The notes under the pieces were generated by a model that was not told where the DNA came from, did no database searches, and saw only the letters and a list, made by a program, of their open reading frames with translations. The translations under genes and the position numbers were made by a program. From positions 598,102 through 662,101 of the forward strand of contig NZ_JH976434.1 of NCBI RefSeq assembly GCF_000306965.1: a stretch of 64,000 bases of DNA. Reading direction: 5' to 3'. Each line of letters starts with the position of its first letter. Position 1 is the first letter of the stretch. The stretch is from Amphibacillus jilinensis Y1. Its GTDB lineage: Bacteria > Bacillota > Bacilli > Bacillales > Amphibacillaceae. This document shows, piece by piece, positions 45,510 through 53,018 of the stretch.

Positions 45510-47387
45510 ATGCAAACACCAACAATGACAAATCAAAGCAATGATCAATTAATGACTGCTCTTAGCGAGATTGTCGATGCTAGTAATCAAGACTTAATAC
45601 AGGAAAATGCCAATGTCGATGGGCAATCACCAATGGGACAAATGTCCAAGTTTGGCTCTGAGGCAGCTAAGCATTATGCCAAACGTGAATTATTGAGTTC
45701 AGATGTGCTTGAGGCAATGGATAATAATTTTATTCACCCACATGATCTCGACTTTATGCCGACAGGAACAACCACATGTGCACAAATCCCGCTTGGAGCG
45801 ATCTTAAAAGATGGCTTTAATACTGGGCATGGGTATATGCGAGAACCTGCTGATATTGTCAGCGCAATGGCATTGTCATCTATTATTTTTCAATCTAATC
45901 AAAATATGCAACACGGTGGTCAAAGCTATCCAATGTTTGATTATGACTTAGCACCATATGTGCGCAAGTCTTATTTAAAACATAAGCGGCGTTTAGCCAA
46001 TTATCCGGTTGAATGGGACCAGGCTCAACTTGAGCAAACGGCCTGGCAAGAAGCAGATCGTGATGCTTATCAAGCTTGTGAAGCATTTGTACATAATTGT
46101 AATTCCATGCATTCACGTGGTGGGGGACAAGTTCCGTTTGTCTCTGTCAATTACGGAACAGATACATCCAAAGAAGGTCGCATGCTTGTTAAAAATTTAT
46201 TACGCGCAACAAAAGCCGGACTTGGAAATGGTGAAACACCGATCTTCCCTATTCAAATTTTTAAAATGAAGAAGGGTTGTAATTTCTTTGAAGAGGACCC
46301 AAACCATGATTTATACCAACTCGCACTTGAAACAACTGCGAAACGACTATTTCCTAACTTTAGCTTTATTGATTCGAGTGTAAATGTCCAACATTATGAC
46401 GGTACACCAGAATCAGAAGTATCTTACATGGGCTGTCGAACACGAGTAATGGCCAATCGTCATGGTGATGAAAATAGTATTCAACGAGGAAACTTGTCGT
46501 TTACATCGATTAATCTTGTTAAAATGGCCCTTGTTTCACAAACAGTCGATGGCTTTTTTGATCAGCTTGGTCATTATGTTGATCTCGTCGTTAAACAATT
46601 GTTAGAGCGCTTTGAATTTCAAGCGCAAAAACAAGCTCAGCATTTTTCCTTTTTATATGGTCAAGGTGTATGGAAAGGAAGTGAACAGTTAAAACCAACT
46701 GACACACTTGAAGAAGTCCTTAAGCAAGGGACACTTAGTGTCGGATTTATCGGACTAGCTGAAGCATTAGTCGCGTTAATAGGTGAGCATCATGGCCAGT
46801 CAGACCGAGCTTATCAACTTGGTTATCAAATTGTTCAATTTATGCGTGAACGTGTTGATCAAGCTGCTGATCTATATGATTTAAACTTTTCATTAATCGC
46901 CACACCAGCAGAAGGATTATCTGGTCGCTTTACGAAAAAAGACCGTGAAAGATTTGGTGTTATTCCAGGGGTTACAGAGCGTGACTATTATACAAACTCA
47001 TTCCACATTCCTGTTTACTATCAAATTCGGGCAATCGAAAAAATTCGTCTTGAAGGCCCCTTCCATAAAATCTGTAACGGTGGGCACATTTCATATATCG
47101 AATGTGATGGGGACGTCACCAAAAATATAAAAGCTCTCGATACACTTGTCAAAGCGATGGCTGAACATGATTTTGGCTATGGCTCAATTAATCACCCTGT
47201 CGACCGCTGCAATGACTGTGGCTATACAGGTATTATTAATCAAAGCTGTCCAAGTTGTAATAATGCTGATGAAGAAAAGATTGAGCGTATCCGTCGAATT
47301 ACTGGCTATCTCGTTGGTGATATGAAAAAATGGAATACCGCAAAACGGGCTGAAGAGAGCCAACGCGTTAAACACCAAGGAAAGTGA
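45510..47387 (+). CDS. nrdD: Anaerobic ribonucleoside-triphosphate reductase, class III
   Basis: Reduces ribonucleotides to deoxyribonucleotides without oxygen, with a glycyl radical made by NrdG. The start is set at 45510, where CAGGAG precedes the ATG; the open frame extends 42 codons further but through the NrdR boxes. The 625-residue protein has the N-terminal start of the catalytic domain rather than a full ATP-cone. It also has NCNSMHSRGGGQVPFVSVNY, the C-terminal zinc site (CNDCG...CPSC) and the glycyl-radical region RRITGYLV. The nrdG gene overlaps its stop codon. Confidence 0.96.
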   Translation: MQTPTMTNQSNDQLMTALSEIVDASNQDLIQENANVDGQSPMGQMSKFGSEAAKHYAKRELLSSDVLEAMDNNFIHPHDLDFMPTGTTTCAQIPLGAILKDGFNTGHGYMREPADIVSAMALSSIIFQSNQNMQHGGQSYPMFDYDLAPYVRKSYLKHKRRLANYPVEWDQAQLEQTAWQEADRDAYQACEAFVHNCNSMHSRGGGQVPFVSVNYGTDTSKEGRMLVKNLLRATKAGLGNGETPIFPIQIFKMKKGCNFFEEDPNHDLYQLALETTAKRLFPNFSFIDSSVNVQHYDGTPESEVSYMGCRTRVMANRHGDENSIQRGNLSFTSINLVKMALVSQTVDGFFDQLGHYVDLVVKQLLERFEFQAQKQAQHFSFLYGQGVWKGSEQLKPTDTLEEVLKQGTLSVGFIGLAEALVALIGEHHGQSDRAYQLGYQIVQFMRERVDQAADLYDLNFSLIATPAEGLSGRFTKKDRERFGVIPGVTERDYYTNSFHIPVYYQIRAIEKIRLEGPFHKICNGGHISYIECDGDVTKNIKALDTLVKAMAEHDFGYGSINHPVDRCNDCGYTGIINQSCPSCNNADEEKIERIRRITGYLVGDMKKWNTAKRAEESQRVKHQGK

Positions 47388-47857
47388 TGATGATGCGTGT
47401 ATTAAATATATTACATGACTCTGTTGTTGACGGTGAAGGGATGCGAACAGTCATCTTCTTTGCTGGCTGCCCCCATTTTTGCAAAGGATGTCACAATCCA
47501 GAAAGTTGGAACATTCGCAATGGGAGTGAGATGTCAGCTGATGAAATTGTTGCTGAAGTGATGAGCAACCCTTTATGCGATGTCACCTTATCTGGTGGTG
47601 ATCCGTTCTTCCAAGCAGGTGAAGTCGCTGAAGTCGCTAAACGGTTACGAGAAAACGGGAAAAACATATGGGCATATACAGGTTACACACTCGAGCAACT
47701 TCTTGAATTGGGTGGCGATTACACGAAATTATTAAAACAATGCGACGTCCTAGTAGATGGACCATTTATCTTGGCTGAACGTGATCTTAGTCTTGATTTC
47801 CGAGGTAGTCGAAACCAACGTATTATTGCTTTAGACGAAATAAAGGAACTGGCTTAA
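47387..47857 (+). CDS. nrdG: Anaerobic ribonucleotide reductase activating protein
   Basis: Radical SAM enzyme that makes the glycyl radical on NrdD. The 156-residue protein has the CxxxCxxC iron-sulfur motif (CPHFCKGC, about residues 26-33), SAM-binding LSGGDPFFQ and ends shortly after VDGPFILAERDLSLDFRGSR. Three ATG codons in a row follow AAGGA, so the exact start is uncertain by two codons. It overlaps nrdD by one base. The last codons form part of the terminator stem. Confidence 0.95.
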   Translation: MMMRVLNILHDSVVDGEGMRTVIFFAGCPHFCKGCHNPESWNIRNGSEMSADEIVAEVMSNPLCDVTLSGGDPFFQAGEVAEVAKRLRENGKNIWAYTGYTLEQLLELGGDYTKLLKQCDVLVDGPFILAERDLSLDFRGSRNQRIIALDEIKELA

Positions 47858-47870
47858 GCCAGTTCCTTTT
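47842..47870 (+). terminator. Terminator overlapping the end of nrdG
   Basis: A perfect 14-bp stem (47842-47855 with 47856-47869), in fact a 28-base palindrome that includes the stop codon, ends in four T. It stops the nrdDG transcript. Confidence 0.88.
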
Positions 47871-47889
47871 CTTATGTGATCGCTTGATG

Positions 47890-48299
47890 CTTTCGTGCGA
47901 AATCCCCAACTTTCGTGCGATCACTCTTCCTTTTCATGCGAAACCCACATCTTTCGTGCGATCATTCTTCCTTTTCATGCGAAATTCTCATCTTTCGTGC
48001 GATCGCTCTTCCTTTTCATGCGAATTTCTCAACTTTCATGCGATCACTCTTCCTTTTCGTGCGAAATCCACATCTTTCATGCGATCGCTCTTCCTTTTCA
48101 TGCGAAACCCTCTCCTTTCATGCGATCGCTCTTCCTTTTCGTGCGAAATTCTCTCCTTTCGTGCGATCGCTCTTCCTTTTCGTGCGAAACCCTCTCCTTT
48201 CATGCGATCGCTCTTCCTTTTCGTGCGAAATTCTCTCCTTTCATGCGATCGCTCTCCCTTTTCATGCGAAATCCCCACCTTGCTTGTGATCATGCGAAA
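47890..48299 (+). repeat. Tandem array of a 41-bp repeat (array 2, 10 units)
   Basis: Ten units of exactly 41 bp start at 47890, 47931, 47972, 48013, 48054, 48095, 48136, 48177, 48218 and 48259; the last is degenerate on its right side. Each has TTTTC(A/G)TGCGAAA... then CTTTC(A/G)TGCGATCGCTCTTCC. The period and the TTTC(A/G)TGCG core are the same as in array 1, while the sequences between cores differ. It lies between convergent genes. Open frames in all three plus phases are an artefact of the repeat. Confidence 0.96.
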
Positions 48300-48327
48300 T
48301 TCAAAGCTGTCATGCAAGCGCTCATAT

Positions 48328-49281
48328 TCATATGAGTGTATTCAAATCATATTGTGTATGCTTTCCTTTTCCGCGGAAAGGTAGCTGTGCTTTCAAGAAT
48401 AATCGTCTAATCGTATAAGGTGAGTCAACTTTTAAAAAGTAACGTGCTTGTTTATTTGTTATATAACGTGAAATTAACTTCCGATAATCAAGTAGTGCAT
48501 CTAAATGAGCATCATCATCCTTATTTTTGCAAACTGGGCACTGCCAGTTGCCATGTAGTCGTATAACATGTCCTTTTTTGCAATGTCTGCAATGGACACC
48601 CACTTGAATCTCGCTGAAGGGAATATCGTATTTCGCCAGTACATCTTCTTGTTTTTTAACATGTAATTGTTTAAGGCGATTAGCTAGCTTTCTGATTTGA
48701 TTAAACGTTGTTATTACTTGATAACGCTGATCTAATACTGTTAACCGTTCTGGTAACTGCTGAATCAAAATGAGATCTTCGTGCTCATTATCATTTAAAA
48801 GAACTTGATCGTGACTAAGCACGACCATAGGATGGATCGGTAGTTGAAAATAACCTAAGTCACTCATTAACATGGCTAGTTGGTTGCTTTGTAGTTGTAC
48901 TTGGTTCAATGGATCGGGATAACTTCTCTGATTGCCGTTGGATAACTGAATGAATTGTCGCGCCTTGTTAAAGTAAACCTGTCCGCTTAAATGTTTTACT
49001 TCAATGACGTAACAGGCAGACCTTGTTAATACTAAGCGATCAATTTGAAAATAGTGGTCACCCGCTCGCAGACGTAAGGCAGCAAGTTGACACGCTTGAC
49101 TGAGGGGTGTCAATTTCAGATAATAATCAAGCTGTTTCTCTCCATTAAATCCTGCTTTCTCCCTTCGATAATGGTCCTGAATGCGTTCAAACCGTTGATC
49201 TCGCTTCTGATAACGTCTACTGACAACTTCTAATTGCTGAAGAAGTTCCGTTTGCTCTAACGTCAAAATAGTTTCAATCAT
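48328..49281 (-). CDS. NERD-domain protein with C-terminal zinc ribbon
   Basis: A 317-residue protein. A helical N-terminal segment (1-42) is followed by a NERD (nuclease-related) domain with the expected residues: GFNGEKQ (Glu48), QIDRLV (Asp81) and IEVK (Glu94, Lys96). A zinc ribbon follows (CRHC...CPVC, about residues 231-252), then a helical tail with DDAHLDALLDYRKLI. No membrane segment is seen. NERD proteins are predicted nucleases of the endonuclease-like PD-(D/E)XK fold, with biological role mostly unknown. It lies one base after a shorter paralogue. Confidence 0.82.
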   Translation of the reverse strand: MIETILTLEQTELLQQLEVVSRRYQKRDQRFERIQDHYRREKAGFNGEKQLDYYLKLTPLSQACQLAALRLRAGDHYFQIDRLVLTRSACYVIEVKHLSGQVYFNKARQFIQLSNGNQRSYPDPLNQVQLQSNQLAMLMSDLGYFQLPIHPMVVLSHDQVLLNDNEHEDLILIQQLPERLTVLDQRYQVITTFNQIRKLANRLKQLHVKKQEDVLAKYDIPFSEIQVGVHCRHCKKGHVIRLHGNWQCPVCKNKDDDAHLDALLDYRKLISRYITNKQARYFLKVDSPYTIRRLFLKAQLPFRGKGKHTQYDLNTLI

Positions 49282-49282
49282 C

Positions 49283-49984
49283 TCAATATGGCCCCTTTCT
49301 GAATAAGCGATTTAAGCAATAAATTGGCTGATTGGCTTTTATGATATAAGGTAATTTAGCTTCACGAATCAGAGGAGCAATCGATTGATTAGAAGATAAA
49401 CCAAGGTAATGATTGAGCTGATTAAGTGACAAATGCGGACCATAGAGGATGGCAAATTCTCGGAGGGTGTTAAGATACGCATGTGGGTAGTGATGATGAC
49501 AATTCGAACACGACCAAACTTGGTGTTGATAAGTTAACATAACGGTTCGACAACCTGGACACCAAACCCCTTTCTTAATTGCTTTGTCCGGAACGTGATA
49601 CGTGTCGATAATTCGCTTGCAAGTGCTTTTTTGGGTGAAGGTTTGTTTGATGTGCCGTAATTCAGTTGGAGAAAGGTAAACCGTTTGATAGTGGTAGGCA
49701 ATCGAAGCGATATCACAAGAAGGATCAGTTAAGGGATGGATCGGAATATTTACCGTTGAGGGTAGCCGTGATTTAATCGAAATCAGCTTTTGATTAGCTT
49801 GTGGATCAATGATAAACAATACGGTTGGTGTAATGAGAAGTGCATCAACAAATTCGGTGTAATTAAAATTTAAATACGGGTAACGCGTTTCTAAGTTAAG
49901 TCGACGTTGATACTGAAGTCGATGTGCTTTAAGTAAAACAGTAAGCCTTTGATAATGCGTGCCACATCGATCTAAGCGTGGCAA
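49283..49984 (-). CDS. Zinc-ribbon protein, diverged paralogue of the NERD protein
   Basis: At least 233 residues. The C-terminal half matches its neighbour: a zinc ribbon (CPGC...CSNC), then HAYLNTLREFAILYGPHLSL and LIREAKLPYI, which align with DAHLDALLDYRKLISRYIT and LFLKAQLPF. The N-terminal half corresponds in position to the NERD domain but lacks its E-D-ExK residues, so it is probably inactive. The listed start is TTG (49984). The frame is open upstream and GGGAGG at 50035-50040 points to an AUA codon at 50026, which would add 14 residues (VKRDPQHIQLGILL after the initiator). Confidence 0.65.
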   Translation of the reverse strand: MPRLDRCGTHYQRLTVLLKAHRLQYQRRLNLETRYPYLNFNYTEFVDALLITPTVLFIIDPQANQKLISIKSRLPSTVNIPIHPLTDPSCDIASIAYHYQTVYLSPTELRHIKQTFTQKSTCKRIIDTYHVPDKAIKKGVWCPGCRTVMLTYQHQVWSCSNCHHHYPHAYLNTLREFAILYGPHLSLNQLNHYLGLSSNQSIAPLIREAKLPYIIKANQPIYCLNRLFRKGPY

Positions 49985-50153
49985 AAGAATCCCTAATTGA
50001 ATATGCTGGGGGTCACGTTTAACTATTATTATTACCTCCCTTAAAATAAGATTTTTTCCATTATAGCGATAAAAATTGTAAAAAGCGAGACTTTTGACAA
50101 AATTAGAATCGCTTCGACAGTTTTCTTTTTGCTTGCTTTGATATATACTATAT

Positions 50154-50166
50154 TTCGTATAACGAA
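50154..50166. promoter_or_regulatory. Inverted repeat upstream of the MFS gene
   Basis: TTCGT-ATA-ACGAA is a perfect inverted repeat 20 bases before the start codon, overlapping or just after the -10 region (TATACT/TATATT). It looks like a MarR- or TetR-type operator. No matching regulator gene lies in the window. Confidence 0.45.
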
Positions 50167-50186
50167 TAATTTATAGGAGTGTCTTT

Positions 50187-51368
50187 ATGGCTTTACAAAT
50201 AAATCATGCTGCCACTGCCGAAAAAATATGGACGAAAGACTTTGCCCTGATTTGCGTAGCAAACTTCTTCATCTTTCTAGGCTTTCAAATGACTTTACCT
50301 ACTATTCCTCTTTTTGTTCAAGAACTTGGTGGCACTGACCAAATGATTGGTTTAATAACAGGTATTTTTACATTTTCATCTTTATTATTTCGACCTTATG
50401 CAGGACATGCACTTGAATCAAAGGGAAGACAAATCATCTATATGACTGGCCTGGCTATTTTCGTTCTATCTGTTGGTTCCTATGCGATCGTCCCTACCAT
50501 CGCATTTCTGCTTATAATGCGTCTTGTTCAAGGGGTTGGTTGGGGACTATCTACCACTGCGACGGGAACGATCGTCACTGATTTTACACCGCTTAACCGA
50601 CGTGGTGAAGGTATGGCCTATTTTGGTTTTTCAGGGAATCTTGCCCTTGCTATCGGCCCCACGCTTGGATTAACTTTGGCCGGAACCCTTGACTTTACCC
50701 CACTTTTTTTAATTATTGCATCACTCGGACTTGTCGCTACCTTACTAGCGACACGAATTAATTATAAGAAAGTTGAAGCAATGCCTAATAAATCGACAAC
50801 AGTTAAATTTGATATTTTTGAAAAAAGTGCCGTTAAACCTTCCTTATTGCTATTCTTTGTCACGGTTACTTTTGGAGGAATCACATCTTTTCTCCCACTA
50901 TACACTAACCAACAAGGGGTTCGAGGCATTGAACTATATTTCTTATGTTACGCTATTGCTTTATTAATTTCTAAAACATTCTGCGGAAAGTTGTATGACT
51001 TAAAGGGGCATATTTATGTTTTTTTACCCGGTGCAGTTTTAGTCGTGTTAGCAATGCTTATGCTCTTTTGGCTACCTGGAAGCTGGGCTTTACTCGTGGC
51101 AGGTGCTTTATATGGTCTAGGATTCGGTAGCATTCAACCAGCACTTCAAGCTTGGGCCATTAATGCCGCACCAACCCATCGCCGCGGAATGGCCAATGCA
51201 ACTTTTTTTGGAGCATTTGATTTGGGTGTTGGTGCTGGTGCCATGCTATTCGGCTTCATTGCCTCATTTCTCGGTTATCAATTTATTTATTTATTTGCCG
51301 CTTTATCTGTATCAATTGCCATGATGGTTTATATTGGCTTATTGGTTAAATACGGTCAAGAAGGGTAA
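50187..51368 (+). CDS. Major facilitator superfamily transporter
   Basis: A 393-residue protein with 12 hydrophobic segments, DHA1-like. The loop between segments 2 and 3 has GHALESKGRQIIYMTG (variant of the GxxxDRxGRR motif), and GWGLSTTATGTIVTDFTPLNRRGE follows segments 4-5. The second half has GKLYDLKGH in the equivalent loop. This is typical of small drug or metabolite efflux proteins in Bacilli. TAGGAG lies 8 bases before the ATG. The substrate is unknown. Confidence 0.9.
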   Translation: MALQINHAATAEKIWTKDFALICVANFFIFLGFQMTLPTIPLFVQELGGTDQMIGLITGIFTFSSLLFRPYAGHALESKGRQIIYMTGLAIFVLSVGSYAIVPTIAFLLIMRLVQGVGWGLSTTATGTIVTDFTPLNRRGEGMAYFGFSGNLALAIGPTLGLTLAGTLDFTPLFLIIASLGLVATLLATRINYKKVEAMPNKSTTVKFDIFEKSAVKPSLLLFFVTVTFGGITSFLPLYTNQQGVRGIELYFLCYAIALLISKTFCGKLYDLKGHIYVFLPGAVLVVLAMLMLFWLPGSWALLVAGALYGLGFGSIQPALQAWAINAAPTHRRGMANATFFGAFDLGVGAGAMLFGFIASFLGYQFIYLFAALSVSIAMMVYIGLLVKYGQEG

Positions 51369-51591
51369 ACTAAAAGCACTGTTAACAAAAGCACTATCCT
51401 TTATGTTGCATTTATTGGAAACTTACTAAAATAAAAAACTTGTAACTTTTCGATAAAACAAGAGACTAATAGTGTAGAACTTTACAAATTTGTTACAACT
51501 ATTAAATATATGAATAAAGCAATTTACCTTTCATTTTAATAATAGTACAATAGTTGTTAGTGTTATGTATTTTGTTAACTTAAGGGGATTA

Positions 51592-52671
51592 ATGATGAAA
51601 AAAAATAATCAAGTTAGATCACGTGCAATAAAAAGACAAGTTAAAAAAAGAAGTCGCAAGCGAAAGCTGATTTTATTTATATTAGTACCAATTTTACTCT
51701 TGGTTACGGCCACATCTGTTTACGCCTTAAATATGCTAAATCGAGCGCAAACTGCTGTAGACAATGCCTATGAAGATGATGGCAGAGACCGTTCAGAACT
51801 GCGCGAGATTGACGTTGACCCTGGACAAGATCATGTATCGATTTTGTTTATTGGTATTGATCAAAGTGAACATAGAGATAATGAAGGCCATGCACTTTCA
51901 GATGCCTTAGTATTAGCAACATTAAATAAAGACGAGAATAGCGTAAAATTACTTAGCATTCCTCGTGATTCATATGTTTATATTCCAGAAGTTGGTTATA
52001 ATGATAAAATAACGCACGCCCATGCTAGAGGTGGTTCTCGTGCTACCATTGATGCCGTTGAAGGCTTTTTAGATATTCCTGTTGATTACTTTGTCCGTCT
52101 TGATTTTCATGCTTTTGTTGATGTCGTCGACGCTCTAGGTGGCATAACCGTTGACGTTCCTTATGAATTGACTGAATCGGATTCTTACGATCGAAGAGAT
52201 TCTATACATTTATTACCTGGTGAGCAACAAGTTAACGGTGAAGAGGCTTTGGCCTTAGCAAGAACAAGAAAACAGGATAATGATATTGAACGCGGGCGTC
52301 GTCAGCAAATGATTATGGAATCGATCTTAGACAAAGCGGTCTCAATAGGTTCTGTTAATCGCTTAGGTAATATTATTGATGCAGTGGGAGACAATATGGC
52401 CACTAATTTAACTTTTAATGAAATGACAAGTTTTATTTCGTATGGTATTTCTGGTCATTTAAATGTTGAAACCTTAAACCTTGAGGGTAGTGATCTTTAT
52501 TTAGAGAATTCTGTAGGTCAAAATATTTATTATTATCAACTTGATGAACCCCATTTAGCTGAGGTTCAAACCAAATTAAAGACACATTTAGATTTAATTG
52601 ATGAAACTGACCAATATGAAACAAATATTGACGGTGAAACACAAACTTCTCCAATTGAAAATAACAATTAA
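51592..52671 (+). CDS. LytR-CpsA-Psr (LCP) family protein
   Basis: Attaches teichoic acid-like or capsular polymers from their lipid carrier to peptidoglycan. The 359-residue protein has a basic N-terminal tail, one membrane anchor (about residues 22-42) and the LCP catalytic domain. The latter contains LFIGIDQSEHR, LSIPRDSYVYIPEVGYNDKI with the pyrophosphate-binding arginine, and ALARTRKQDNDIERGRRQQM. AAGGGGA sets the start at 51592 or one codon later. It stands before the wall-polymer region and has its own terminator. Confidence 0.94.
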   Translation: MMKKNNQVRSRAIKRQVKKRSRKRKLILFILVPILLLVTATSVYALNMLNRAQTAVDNAYEDDGRDRSELREIDVDPGQDHVSILFIGIDQSEHRDNEGHALSDALVLATLNKDENSVKLLSIPRDSYVYIPEVGYNDKITHAHARGGSRATIDAVEGFLDIPVDYFVRLDFHAFVDVVDALGGITVDVPYELTESDSYDRRDSIHLLPGEQQVNGEEALALARTRKQDNDIERGRRQQMIMESILDKAVSIGSVNRLGNIIDAVGDNMATNLTFNEMTSFISYGISGHLNVETLNLEGSDLYLENSVGQNIYYYQLDEPHLAEVQTKLKTHLDLIDETDQYETNIDGETQTSPIENNN

Positions 52672-52705
52672 ATAATCGAAACGATTAATACACATTCTAA
52701 TCAGT

Positions 52706-52752
52706 AACACCCCAAAAGTTAACCTATCCATTTAACTTTTGGGGTGTTTTTA
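52706..52752 (+). terminator. Rho-independent terminator of the LCP gene
   Basis: A 17-bp perfect stem (52706-52722 with 52732-52748) with a 9-base loop is followed by T residues, 34 bases after the stop codon. Confidence 0.92.
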
Positions 52753-52926
52753 TGGCTTTCACTTCTGTTCGATTAAGACTTACGTATACTACCCATCCTG
52801 TCCTGCGTTAGGTATGCTTTTTAGCGGTCTGGAAACTTATATGTGTTACCTTGAGCAAGTTTTTTTACCTACCATGCTATAATGTCTGTGCCCCCTCCGA
52901 CATAAGTTGAAGTTTTTTTGAAGACC
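52753..52926. other. Intergenic between two terminators
   Basis: No reading frame or regulatory signal is visible. The sequence lies between the LCP terminator and the terminator of the oppositely oriented glycosyltransferase. Confidence 0.3.
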
Positions 52927-52964
52927 AAAAAATGTAGTGCAATTAAATCTCACACTACATTTTT
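52927..52964. terminator. Bidirectional terminator
   Basis: AAAAATGTAGTG (52928-52939) pairs with CACTACATTTTT (52953-52964); T tracts exist on both strands. On the minus strand it ends the glycosyltransferase transcript that stops at 53019. Confidence 0.85.
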
Positions 52965-53018
52965 ACTTTTATTTAAAAATTTACAAATTATTAAATAATT
53001 TATTTATCAAAATACCAT

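Noticed and set aside
47890..48299. CRISPR array
   Set aside because: Units are directly adjacent, about 41 bp long, and the variation is scattered; there are no unique spacers and no cas genes.
47884..48384. Plus-strand frames of 124-166 codons and a minus-strand frame of 93 codons
   Set aside because: Same artefact, from array 2.
50129..50154. Sigma-A promoter of the MFS gene
   Set aside because: Several -10-like sequences exist, but none has a fair -35 at 16-18 bases.
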